Shown piece by piece: positions 26,415 through 35,420 of a stretch of DNA of 64,000 nucleotides (the first letter of the stretch is position 1; each line of letters begins with the position of its first letter). This stretch comes from Planctomycetota bacterium. GTDB lineage: Bacteria; Planctomycetota; Planctomycetia; Pirellulales; UBA1268. A model generated the notes under the pieces. It was not told the DNA's origin and searched no databases. It saw only the letters and a list, made by a program, of their open reading frames with translations. The position numbers were made by a program, and so were the translations under genes. The stretch spans positions 1 through 64,000 of the forward strand of contig QWOQ01000010.1 of assembly GCA_003669585.1 (NCBI GenBank), written 5' to 3'.

Positions 26415-29213
26415 TCACGCCGAGGCCGCATCTATTTTTTCGGGATTCACACCAAGCTTTCGAATTGCCTCTGCAACCACGTGAGTTCCGATTGCACCTG
26501 TTGCTGCAAGGCGCGACAGCGTGGCGATTGCAATGCATTCGGCATCGACTTCAAAATGCCTACGAAGCGGAGCACGCGTTTCGCTGCGTCCAAAACCATC
26601 AGTACCCAGCACAAAGAGGCCACCTGGAATCCATGGGTCAAGTTGTTCGGGAACGGCTCGTACGTGATCGCTCGCGGCAACAAAAACGCCGCTCGAATTT
26701 GCAAGCGTCTCCTCCAAAAAGCTGACCTTCGGTTTCGTATCCGGATGCAGCATGTTCCATCGTCGAGACGCAAGCGCTTCCCGACGGAGTTCTTTCCAAC
26801 TCGTGACACTCCAGATCGTACTCGACACGCCCCAATGTTCGGCGAGCAGATCCGCCGCTCGGATGACTTCTCGTAGAATCGCACCTGAACCAAACAGTTG
26901 TGCACGAGGAAGCGGCCCCGAAGCCTCAACATCGCGCAGACGGTATATGCCACGGAGAATTCCCTCTTCGCAGCCCTTGGGCATTGCGGGCATCTCGTAA
27001 TTCTCGTTGTAGACCGTGATGTAGTAGATCCAATCTTCGCCCTTGGAATACATCCTCTCCATACCGTCAAGCATGATCACGGTTGATTCGTAGACGAACG
27101 CCGGGTCATAGGCTCGAACGGTTGGATATGCGATTGCGAAGAGCTGGCTGTTGCCGTCTTGATGCTGCAATCCTTCTCCAGCAAGCGTTGTGCGGCCAGC
27201 GGTTCCGCCAAGGAGAAAGCCTCTTGCGCGAGCATCGCAGGCCGCCCAGATCAAATCTCCGATACGCTGGAACCCGAACATCGAATAATAGATGAACATC
27301 GGGATCATCGGTGTTCCATGACTCGAATACGATGTGCCTGCCGCAATAAAGCTCGACATGCTACCGGCCTCGGTAATGCCTTCTTCCAGAATTTGCCCGT
27401 CCTTGGCCTCTCGGTAATAGAGCACCTGATCGGAATCGACCGGTTCGTAGAGTTGACCGGAGTGGGCATAGATTCCGCATTGCTTGAAGAGCGGATCCAT
27501 ACCAAACGTGCGGGACTCATCTGGAACAATCGGTACGATATTTTTCCCGATTGATTTATCCTTGAGGAGCGACGCCATCAGCGTGACGACTCCGGTCGTT
27601 GTTGACACTTCACGACCAGTACTTTTTTCAATGAATCCCATATAGTCGGCAAGCTTGGGCGTCTTGAGTGTGGGATGCGTTTTTGGCCGTCCCGGAACAC
27701 TGCCTCCGAGAGCTGCCCGACGCTCTCTCAGGTATTTCATTTCTGGAGAATCGTCCGCCGGTCGATAGAAAGGTGCCTTGGAAACCTCATCGTCCGAGAT
27801 TGGAATTCCAAATCGCGAACGAAACGCCCTGAGTTCTTCTTCGTTGAGTTTCTTTTGTTGATGAGTGACGTTACGACCTTCGCCAACTTCTCCGAGACCG
27901 TATCCCTTGATCGTCTTGGCGATGACAACGCTCGGTCGACCCTTGCAGTCGAGAGCCGCTTTATATGCCGCGTAGACTTTTTCGGGGTCGTGGCCGCCAC
28001 GACGGAGCTTCTTGATTTTTTCGTCTGACAAGTGGGAGACCATCTCGGCAAGCTCAGGATCATCTCCGAAAAAGTGGTCGCGAATGTAACCGCCAGGCAT
28101 GACGACATACTTCTGATATTGGCCGTCGACAACCTCGCCCATACGTTTCACGAGCAGACCTTTTTCATCGCGAGCTAAAAGCGCGTCCCATTCTTCGCCC
28201 CAAATGACCTTAATGACATTCCAGCCCGCGCCTCGAAACACTCCTTCGAGTTCTTGAATAATTTTTCCGTTGCCCCGAACAGGCCCGTCAAGTCGCTGCA
28301 GATTGCAGTTGATCACAAAAATTAAATTGTCGAGACCTTCTCTCGCGGCAAGAGAAATGGCACCGAGTGTCTCAGGTTCGTCGCATTCTCCATCTCCTAT
28401 AAAACACCACACGTGCTGGGCGCTGGTGTCTTTGATTCCTCGGTCCTGCAGATATTTGTTGAACCTTGCCTGATAAATCGCCATCAGCGGACCTAAGCCC
28501 ATCGACACCGTGGGGAACTCCCAGAACTCGGGCATCAACCACGGGTGTGGATAGCTCGACAGACCGCCCCCTTCAGCAAGTTCTCTGCGAAAATTTTCAA
28601 GCTGTCGCTCTGAAATTCGTCCTTCGAGATACGCTCTGGCGTAGATGCCCGGTGATGCATGTCCTTGAAAATAAACCTGATCGCCAGAAAAGTTCTCGCC
28701 ACGACCCCGAATAAAATGATTCATCGCCACTTCCACTAAGGTCGCCGAAGAGGCGAATGTGGAAATATGCCCACCAATACTTTTGTCTTCTCTGTTGGCG
28801 CGAACAACCATCGCCATCGCATTCCAGCGAATGATGCTTTTGATACGACGTTCAATTTCTCGATTTCCCGGAAATGCCGATTGCTTGTCAGGAGGAATCG
28901 TATTGATGTAAGGGGTCGTCGTAGAAAATGGGATCGGCACGCCGAGTCGGTATGCTTCCTGTTCGATTGCATGCAGAAGATATTCCGCTCGCTGAGGTCC
29001 TTTGCTGCCAATCACCCATCGTAGTGAATCAAGCCACTCACGAGTTTCGGAGGGATCCTGATCAACCATGACAGCACCGTCTGCGGGTGCCGGTTGTCCT
29101 CCAGAACCAATTGACATCGGTCCAACGAGATTTCCGTTGGCTGCTGCGGCACAGGATGCTTGGTCTGAGGGAGATGGTGGAATTGCAACCGGCTCAATTT
29201 CGGTATTCGACAT
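26415..29213 (-). CDS. aceE: Pyruvate dehydrogenase E1 component, homodimeric type
   Basis: 932 residues, a ThDP-dependent enzyme that decarboxylates pyruvate. Its length and sequence match the single-chain E1p of E. coli AceE rather than the alpha/beta form. Signatures include GGHISTFASSATL, HASPGIYARAYLEGR, WCFIGDGECDEPE in the ThDP-Mg site, FVINCNLQRLDGPVRGN and GRTTLAGEGLQHQDGN. The ATG at 29213 follows GAGGA by 6 bases and is preferred over an in-frame start 12 codons upstream. It lies 323 bases after the upstream lpd stop. Confidence 0.95.
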   Translation of the reverse strand: MSNTEIEPVAIPPSPSDQASCAAAANGNLVGPMSIGSGGQPAPADGAVMVDQDPSETREWLDSLRWVIGSKGPQRAEYLLHAIEQEAYRLGVPIPFSTTTPYINTIPPDKQSAFPGNREIERRIKSIIRWNAMAMVVRANREDKSIGGHISTFASSATLVEVAMNHFIRGRGENFSGDQVYFQGHASPGIYARAYLEGRISERQLENFRRELAEGGGLSSYPHPWLMPEFWEFPTVSMGLGPLMAIYQARFNKYLQDRGIKDTSAQHVWCFIGDGECDEPETLGAISLAAREGLDNLIFVINCNLQRLDGPVRGNGKIIQELEGVFRGAGWNVIKVIWGEEWDALLARDEKGLLVKRMGEVVDGQYQKYVVMPGGYIRDHFFGDDPELAEMVSHLSDEKIKKLRRGGHDPEKVYAAYKAALDCKGRPSVVIAKTIKGYGLGEVGEGRNVTHQQKKLNEEELRAFRSRFGIPISDDEVSKAPFYRPADDSPEMKYLRERRAALGGSVPGRPKTHPTLKTPKLADYMGFIEKSTGREVSTTTGVVTLMASLLKDKSIGKNIVPIVPDESRTFGMDPLFKQCGIYAHSGQLYEPVDSDQVLYYREAKDGQILEEGITEAGSMSSFIAAGTSYSSHGTPMIPMFIYYSMFGFQRIGDLIWAACDARARGFLLGGTAGRTTLAGEGLQHQDGNSQLFAIAYPTVRAYDPAFVYESTVIMLDGMERMYSKGEDWIYYITVYNENYEMPAMPKGCEEGILRGIYRLRDVEASGPLPRAQLFGSGAILREVIRAADLLAEHWGVSSTIWSVTSWKELRREALASRRWNMLHPDTKPKVSFLEETLANSSGVFVAASDHVRAVPEQLDPWIPGGLFVLGTDGFGRSETRAPLRRHFEVDAECIAIATLSRLAATGAIGTHVVAEAIRKLGVNPEKIDAASA

Positions 29214-29536
29214 GAAAAATCCTCTGATGTTCGACTCCGGGGTAGTCACCCAACGGAAACCGAGATTATGGCTTGACTCAAGACGATCGACGAACTGGAC
29301 AAAACTCGACCTTACTCTTCACGTGTTCAAGTACCGTTTAAGTTCAATAGGTCGAGCACTGACACTCGGCATTATTCCGAGACGCTCCAACAGCGTAAAG
29401 ACCGAAGAACGTGGCCCCTAAACGCCGTCTTCGAGCGTTCAAAAAGGTTTTTTCAATCGATCGACCGATTTTTAAGCTTTTCTCGCTCGCTGGATGATTC
29501 TGGCCATTGAGCGTTCTGACAACTTTCTTGGACCGT
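29214..29536. other. Spacer between lpd and aceE
   Basis: 323 bases on the minus-strand path from lpd to aceE. No coding potential was found. Its length leaves room for a separate aceE promoter, so lpd and aceE may not be strictly co-transcribed. Confidence 0.4.
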
Positions 29537-30967
29537 TCAATTCGCTTTTTCGGCGTTTGATCCAGGACGATAGATCTCGGTTGCGATACCATAAAAACTC
29601 TCCGACGAGAATCCTACGGTTTCTCCAAGTGTGGGATGAGGATGTATTGTTTCAGCCAAGTCCCGGGCTGAACATCCCATTTCGATTGCCAAAACGCCCT
29701 CGGCGATCAGTTCCCCCGCTCCGGGACCGACCAGACCGAGGCCGAGCACACGCTCACTTTCGGGGTCGATCATTATTTTTGTTAAGCCTTCCGTTCTTCC
29801 AATTGCCTGTGCGCGACCGCTCGCTGCCCATGGATATCGAGCGATCTCAACAACGAGTCCCTGCGCATGGGCTTCTTGTTCGGTCAGGCCGGCCCACGCG
29901 ATTTCAGGATCTGTGAAAACAACCGCTGGAATTGCCCGCGGTGCAAAGATCGCCGGTTCACCTCGCAAAACTTCCACGGCAACTTTTCCCTGATGGCTTG
30001 CGCGATGCGCGAGCATCGGTTCTCCGCATACATCCCCGATCGCAAAAATATGTGGATCGCTGGTGCGTTGCTGTTGGTCCACTTCTACGAAACCCTTGGA
30101 AGAAATGACGACCGATGTGTTCTCAAGTCCGATGCCATCGGAATTTGGCCTCCGTCCAACACAGACAAGCACTCTGGAAAATCTTTGTGAACTCATTCCC
30201 TGGGGCCCCTCGAAATGGACCTCAATCGAATCTCCTCGATCTTCAAGCTTTGTCACTTTGGTATTGAGCAAGATTTTTTCGAATACTTTTTCGAGTCGCT
30301 GCGCCAACGGTCGAACGAGATCCCGATCCGCTCCCGGAAGTAAGATTCCCGTCAACTCAACAAGCGTTACCTTCGATCCAAGCTCCGCATACACAGTTCC
30401 CATTTCCAATCCGATATACCCTCCGCCGACAACCAGCAACGATTCAGGAATATCCTCAAGCGCAAGCGCTCCTGTTGAATCCATGATGCGCGGTGTACCG
30501 AGATCAAATGCTGGAATTTTTGAGGGGCGTGAACCACTCGCAAGAATACAGTGATCGAATGTCAAAGTAGTGCTTGTTCCTCCCGGGCCTCCGGGCGCAA
30601 TTTCAAGCGTCGTTGAATTGCTAAATGAGGCATTCCCGCGAATGATCTCAACGCCTCGACGTTTGGCAAGTTGCGCAAGACCTCCGGTCAGCGTTGAGAT
30701 CACCTTTTCTTTTCGCGACCTCAGCAAATCAACACGGATAGAAGGCTTGGGAAACTCAATTCCCCACGTCTGGATTTCTCGTGCTTCGGCGAGCACGCGT
30801 CCGACGTGTAAAAGAGCTTTTGAAGGAATGCACCCGCGGAGCAGGCATGTTCCTCCAAGCCGTTCGTCTTTTTCAACAAGAACCACCTGCATCCCTCGGT
30901 CGGCTGCCAGAAAGGCTGCGGCGTACCCTCCAGGACCTCCCCCGAGAACGACCAGCGGTGAGTGCAT
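29537..30967 (-). CDS. lpdA: Dihydrolipoyl dehydrogenase (E3) of the pyruvate complex
   Basis: 476 residues. The FAD site GGGPGGYAAA is at 9-18, the redox disulfide is in GGTCLLRGCIPSK (C41, C46), the NAD site is VGGGYIGLEMG, and the C-terminal ETIHPHPTLGETV has the catalytic His-Glu pair. The ATG at 30967 has GGAG 6 bases upstream; the longer frame adds 47 residues without similarity. It precedes aceE and aceF on the same strand and is clearly diverged from the E3 at 18212-19600, so the two complexes appear to have dedicated E3 subunits. Confidence 0.92.
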   Translation of the reverse strand: MHSPLVVLGGGPGGYAAAFLAADRGMQVVLVEKDERLGGTCLLRGCIPSKALLHVGRVLAEAREIQTWGIEFPKPSIRVDLLRSRKEKVISTLTGGLAQLAKRRGVEIIRGNASFSNSTTLEIAPGGPGGTSTTLTFDHCILASGSRPSKIPAFDLGTPRIMDSTGALALEDIPESLLVVGGGYIGLEMGTVYAELGSKVTLVELTGILLPGADRDLVRPLAQRLEKVFEKILLNTKVTKLEDRGDSIEVHFEGPQGMSSQRFSRVLVCVGRRPNSDGIGLENTSVVISSKGFVEVDQQQRTSDPHIFAIGDVCGEPMLAHRASHQGKVAVEVLRGEPAIFAPRAIPAVVFTDPEIAWAGLTEQEAHAQGLVVEIARYPWAASGRAQAIGRTEGLTKIMIDPESERVLGLGLVGPGAGELIAEGVLAIEMGCSARDLAETIHPHPTLGETVGFSSESFYGIATEIYRPGSNAEKAN

Positions 30968-31338
30968 CAAAATCTCCGTTGTAATTGACTGATTGAAACT
31001 GTCGCAAACGATCCGTGCCCGGTCTGCAACATCTCGTGAAACTGGCGAATTTCCGGCATTGGAAATCGAGTAAGACTTGTACTTCGAATGGTTTCGCTCC
31101 ATCCGCAAAAGAGCAAAAAGACTTTTTTAGAAACCTCATTGAGCGTTGTGAACAAAACTCATCTGCAATCAAACTCCATTCTGTTGTAGGTTCGTCAGCC
31201 ACAGTGTTCAAGAATAGTGATGCAACTCCCGACTTGCGGCAGCAATGCATCGTGTTTTCATCCGGTCGACGGCGTGCCGACCGCGACTCGAATGGAAATT
31301 GTGCGTTGAAGTTCTCATCCTGTATTGAGACCTCATCT
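30968..31338. promoter_or_regulatory. Divergent intergenic region between lpdA and the HTTM gene
   Basis: 371 bases that must contain promoters for the pyruvate dehydrogenase cluster (minus) and the HTTM gene (plus). A small inverted repeat, ATTTCC at 31049-31054 with GGAAAT at 31061-31066, is visible. No consensus promoter stands out. Confidence 0.35.
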
Positions 31339-32859
31339 ATGGACAACGCCGCTTCTTTGAAAACACAAATACGCTTTGCGTGGCTGACGCGAGCCTTCGC
31401 GCTCGACGCTCGAAGCCTTGCTCTTTATCGAATCGCGATCGGCGCGATCGTCATGATCGACGCACTGCTTCGAACCCGCGATTTCTCTCTGATGTTTGCA
31501 CCCGATGGAATGTTTCCCATCGCCGCTCTGCGGCAATCGCAGGGGGATTGGACCATCTGGTCACTGGCGTATCTGGTGGATTCACTCGAATGCTCTGCTG
31601 TGGTGCTTGTGCTTGAAGGAGTTTCCGGATTTTTCTTGATGCTCGGGTTGTTTACGCCGCTTGCCACAGTGCTTGCATGGGCAAGTGTCGTCAGTGTCTT
31701 GAGGCGAACGATGCCCGCGACCAACTCGGGCGACCTGTGGCTCGCTGTTCAGTTGTTTTGGAGCATATTTCTGCCGCTGGGAGCACGCTGGTCACTCGAC
31801 TCGCGCCGACGAATATTCAACATTACTGCGCCACCATCACCGAGAGTCTGCTCGGTCGCAAGCGGAATGCTCGTGCTACAACTGGCGGCGATTTACTTTT
31901 CGGCTGGTTGCGCAAAACTCAACAGTGACTGGATGGGTGGAATTGCTCTCACGCACATTCTCTCGCAACACGATCACGGGACGTGGCTCGGAGAATGGTT
32001 GGTGGGGTTTCCCGGTGTTCCAAAGGCGATCACTTGGCTTACGATTGCAGTAGAACTCACTGGCCCTCTTGTTTTGATCATGGTCTCGCACTGGCGCGCG
32101 AGATTATTTCTTATTGCCACATTCATTCTATTTCACATTGCGATTTCACAGTTTTTGACGGTTGGTCTCTTTGGTCCAATCGGAATCGTGGCGTGGCTGC
32201 CGATTCTTCCCGCGATCTGCTGGGATCAACTCGGGTTTGTACGCACGGCGAAAGAATTGAAATCTTTTTCAAGCACCACGCTTGCGCCCTGGTTTCAAAT
32301 ACTGGTGCTGACATTCGGCATCGTTGCCGGGATTCATCTGGTGCACCAAGTCACCGGCATGAAGACGCCGTTGCCGAAACCACTGTGGTCTATTCTCAAT
32401 CTCACATGCCTCTCTCAAAACTGGAGAATGTTTGCGGACGTTCCGCAGCAGCATCAGTGGGCGTACGCTCTGGGAGAACTTTCCGACGGCCGTCTCATCG
32501 ATCTGCTTCGAAATGGAAGATCCCTGGAAACGATCCGGCCGCAAGGGGGATTCACGTCACTGCCACATCATCGGTGGCACAAAATATTCTGGGAATTGCA
32601 CCGCAAACAGATGCGTGTGTTTGCGCCGAGCATTGCCTCAGCACTGGCACATGACTGGAACGCCACGCACGGCCGAGAAGAACGCGTTTGTCGGGTCGAA
32701 ATTCGCTACGCCCGGGAAGGCGTGATGCCGGGAGATGACATGGTACACGAACTCCTGCTGGCCACGTGGCCCCGTCGCGGCGATGCTGGAGCAGGCAATC
32801 TTGAAAGACTGCTTGAGGAGTTGCCCGACTTGGAGGATAAAGTCCCGCTCACTCCTTAA
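31339..32859 (+). CDS. HTTM-domain integral membrane protein
   Basis: 506 residues with about ten hydrophobic segments in the N-terminal three quarters, such as IAIGAIVMIDALL, VLVLEGVSGFFLMLGLFTPL, LQLAAIYFSAGCAKL, LFLIATFILFHIAIS and ILVLTFGIVAGIHLV. The pattern SLALYRIAIG at the start, LFWSIFLPLGARWSLD and QNWRMFADVP fits HTTM proteins, relatives of vitamin-K gamma-carboxylase. The soluble C-terminus has no known motif. The ATG at 31339 was chosen because the frame upstream lacks membrane character; its ribosome site is weak. The reaction is unknown. Confidence 0.75.
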   Translation: MDNAASLKTQIRFAWLTRAFALDARSLALYRIAIGAIVMIDALLRTRDFSLMFAPDGMFPIAALRQSQGDWTIWSLAYLVDSLECSAVVLVLEGVSGFFLMLGLFTPLATVLAWASVVSVLRRTMPATNSGDLWLAVQLFWSIFLPLGARWSLDSRRRIFNITAPPSPRVCSVASGMLVLQLAAIYFSAGCAKLNSDWMGGIALTHILSQHDHGTWLGEWLVGFPGVPKAITWLTIAVELTGPLVLIMVSHWRARLFLIATFILFHIAISQFLTVGLFGPIGIVAWLPILPAICWDQLGFVRTAKELKSFSSTTLAPWFQILVLTFGIVAGIHLVHQVTGMKTPLPKPLWSILNLTCLSQNWRMFADVPQQHQWAYALGELSDGRLIDLLRNGRSLETIRPQGGFTSLPHHRWHKIFWELHRKQMRVFAPSIASALAHDWNATHGREERVCRVEIRYAREGVMPGDDMVHELLLATWPRRGDAGAGNLERLLEELPDLEDKVPLTP

Positions 32860-32886
32860 GTCGAGACAGTCTTTTCATCAGCGGAT

Positions 32887-32913
32887 AGACTTTTCGTGAA
32901 TCTCAAAAAGTCT
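32887..32913 (+). terminator. Weak hairpin after the HTTM gene
   Basis: AGACTTTT at 32887-32894 pairs with AAAAGTCT at 32906-32913 across an 11-base loop, 28 bases after the HTTM stop and before tRNA-Leu. The stem is A/T-rich and no clean T-tract follows, so termination is only possible. Confidence 0.3.
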
Positions 32914-32951
32914 TCTTCCGAGAAACCGGTTTTTAGAAAATTGCGGCGTGC

Positions 32952-33033
<82 letters not shown>

Positions 33034-33332
33034 CTGAACAATAGTCTCTTTGTGAACTTTGCTGAGTCTTCCCGTAGACTAGTGAATTGTGTTGTTTGTG
33101 GGTGGAAACAATCCTTCTCTAACGCTTTGAATTCTCCACAATTGTGATTCTTTCAGACCGAGGACTTTGACGGCTGTGATACCGGGCATATTCTGCTGGT
33201 CTTGAAAGTCTTCTTTGGCTCAAAAATCATTTGGTTTGTATCGAAGGAAAATTGGCTCGTTCTTTTGATTCACTGCATAGCTCGTACCTTTTAGTATGTA
33301 TTTGATGTTGGCACTTTTTTGGAGCAGTTTTT

Positions 33333-34820
33333 ATGCGTTTGTCCTTTTTCCTACGTTCCTATTCATCGCGTCGTAAAAACCATTTTCGAGTGCTGCTTGT
33401 GGCCGCCTGCGTGGCTGGCTTATGCGGTGCCCTCAAGGCACAACCTGCAAGTCCTCCTGGACCTCCGCTCAAGATGCTCTACATCACCGGGGGATGCTGC
33501 CACGACTATGACAAACAGAAAGAACTGATTGTGAAAGGACTCGCGGCACGTGCGCGGATTGAAACAACGATCATTCATGAAGGAGGAACCAGTACTAATC
33601 ATAGAGTTTCAATCTACGCGAAGCCTGGCTGGTCGAAGGGTTACGATGTCGTATTTCACAACGAATGCTTTGCCGATGTGAAGGATCCAGAATTTCTAAA
33701 AGGGATCGTTTCTGAACACGCTCAAGGCGTGCCTGCTGTGCTCATGCACTGCGCGATGCACTGCTATCGCGCTGGAAACGATGACTGGTTCAAATTCTGT
33801 GGGATCACATCACCCGGACACGGTGCTCATTATCCCTACACACTCAAACTGCTCATCGAACACCCAATCCTCAAGGGATTTCCAAAAGAGTGGGAGATTC
33901 CACAAGAAGAGCTCTACTATTCAGACAAAGTCTGGGAGACTGCCACACCCCTTGCAGAAGCGATGAGTCGCGAACGCAATAAGCCGCAAACAGTTGTCTG
34001 GACCAATCAATTTGGAAAGGCGCGAGTTTTTGCGACCACGATGGGTCACTACCCAGCGACTGTGGAGATGCCACAATTTCTGGATCTTTTGACTCGTGGA
34101 ACCTTATGGGCTGCAGGAAAACTTTTAGATGATGGCACTCCAGAATTGTCGCTCGTGGTTGCACCTGGCACACCAACGAACGATTGGTCAAGCAGTGTGA
34201 CATTGCCGGAAGCGGAGCGAACAAAAGCGACGCGTCTATTCAACGGCAGGGATTTTGAAGGATGGGAAGGACATGTGGACCCCTATTGGTCGATTGATTC
34301 AGGCGAAATTGTGGCTAAAAATGATGCCTCCAACGCGCCAAAGGTAAGTACCTATCTCCTTTCCAAAAAGCCGTATCGAAATTTCAGGCTCTTGCTTGAG
34401 AGCAAACTTGTCACGTCTGAAATGCACTCGGGCGTTGCGATCTGGGGCAAGAAGTTCGACAAAGACGGAGAATCTTTCAGTTACCAAGGACACTTAGTGA
34501 TGTTTCCATCAGGCTGGGGTCTCTATGATCTTTACCGGCGCAATAGCTTAGCCGGAGATGAAGGGAACAAAGCAAAGGCTGCCGGTTTTCAGCACGACTG
34601 GAACAAGCTTGAAATTCTTGCACTTGGCAGCCGGATACGGCTCGCGGTGAATGGTAAGCAAGTTGTCGACTGGACCGATCCAAAGCCAGAGTTATGCGAA
34701 GCTGGCCCTATCGGCCTTCAACTTCACTCCAACAGTGAACCTCAAGAACTTCGCTTTCGAGGACTCGTACTCGTGGAAGATCCGCAAGACGTTCTTGTCA
34801 CTGCGACACCTTCTGAATGA
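33333..34820 (+). CDS. Exported ThuA-domain plus DUF1080 (3-keto-disaccharide hydrolase-like) protein
   Basis: 495 residues. An N-terminal signal segment (HFRVLLVAACVAGLCGALKA) is followed by a ThuA-type class I amidotransferase-like domain (about 48-275; MLYITGGCCHDY, VFHNECFAD, VLMHCAMHCYR, FGKARVFATTMGHYP). A DUF1080/LamG-like jelly roll follows (about 300-485; LFNGRDFEGWEGH, FRLLLESK, GVAIWG, WNKLEILALGSRIRLAVNGKQV, GPIGLQLHS). Fusions like this are common in planctomycetes and are linked to degradation of modified or oxidised sugars. GGAG precedes the ATG. No glycan genes flank it, so the substrate is unknown. Confidence 0.85.
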   Translation: MRLSFFLRSYSSRRKNHFRVLLVAACVAGLCGALKAQPASPPGPPLKMLYITGGCCHDYDKQKELIVKGLAARARIETTIIHEGGTSTNHRVSIYAKPGWSKGYDVVFHNECFADVKDPEFLKGIVSEHAQGVPAVLMHCAMHCYRAGNDDWFKFCGITSPGHGAHYPYTLKLLIEHPILKGFPKEWEIPQEELYYSDKVWETATPLAEAMSRERNKPQTVVWTNQFGKARVFATTMGHYPATVEMPQFLDLLTRGTLWAAGKLLDDGTPELSLVVAPGTPTNDWSSSVTLPEAERTKATRLFNGRDFEGWEGHVDPYWSIDSGEIVAKNDASNAPKVSTYLLSKKPYRNFRLLLESKLVTSEMHSGVAIWGKKFDKDGESFSYQGHLVMFPSGWGLYDLYRRNSLAGDEGNKAKAAGFQHDWNKLEILALGSRIRLAVNGKQVVDWTDPKPELCEAGPIGLQLHSNSEPQELRFRGLVLVEDPQDVLVTATPSE

Positions 34821-34827
34821 CGTCATT

Positions 34828-35145
34828 CTAGCCAGCGGATTGAATCGTTCTTGACTTTGCAAGGGCGTCTTCCGCTTCCTGAATCTTTCCGGCACGCATG
34901 CACGCAACACTCAGCGCCGTGTAACTAAATGGGTCTCGCGGCTCAATTTCACACACTCGTCGCGCATGGGCGACAGCTTCCTCGTGTCGTTCGAGTCGGG
35001 TACACCAGGCCGCCATCGCCGAATGAGCCAGCGAAAAATCTGGATTTTCGGTCACCACGCTCGCAAGACTGGCCACCGCTTCATCAAGACGGCCAGCGTC
35101 CTTCAATTTTTCAGCCGCCTCGTAGAGCTCTTCCTTCGTTTTCAT
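34828..35145 (-). CDS. Small tetratricopeptide-repeat protein
   Basis: 105 residues, almost entirely helical TPR: EELYEAAEKLKDAGRLDEAV, ENPDFSLAHSAMAAWCTRLERHEEAV and EPRDPFSYTALSVACMRAGKIQEAE. There are about two and a half repeats. It has no signal peptide or membrane segment. The ATG at 35145 follows AGGTG; a GTG two codons upstream is an alternative. It probably mediates protein interactions. It is divergent from lpxA and ends 7 bases after the ThuA gene's stop on the other strand. Confidence 0.75.
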   Translation of the reverse strand: MKTKEELYEAAEKLKDAGRLDEAVASLASVVTENPDFSLAHSAMAAWCTRLERHEEAVAHARRVCEIEPRDPFSYTALSVACMRAGKIQEAEDALAKSRTIQSAG

Positions 35146-35295
35146 ATTCACCTACAGAATCTCCCAATTACCCAAAGGTCGCCTCTCACCAGAGAGTACT
35201 GCAAGATACAACGCCTTCGAATTGCAGGAGTCTAGTATGAAATCGCCGACGCGACGAGTTCTCCTGGGAAGAACCGGGATGCGGATCAAATTGAC

Positions 35296-35401
35296 ATTGA
35301 AACTGCTGCGGCAACAAGCCGATAAACCCAACTGTGAGGATTGCGAAAGGCGGTCAAGAAATTTCTTGAGTGCCCCAGCAGTTTCAATTTTTCTTTTTTT
35401 T
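35296..35401 (+). promoter_or_regulatory. Long terminator-like hairpin in the lpxA leader (candidate attenuator or small RNA)
   Basis: ATTGAAACTGCTG (35296-35308) pairs perfectly with CAGCAGTTTCAAT (35376-35388). After a single C-C mismatch the stem continues as GGCA (35310-35313) with TGCC (35371-35374). The 57-base apical region contains the palindrome TCAAGAAATTTCTTGA (35354-35369). The outer stem runs directly into a T-tract with one C at 35388-35401. This is an intrinsic-terminator layout that ends 19 bases before the lpxA start codon and just before its ribosome site. It could be a cis-acting attenuator for lpxA or an independent small RNA ending here. It resembles no riboswitch family I recognise. 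Confidence 0.6.
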
Positions 35402-35420
35402 ACTTTGAGAGATGTGTCTG

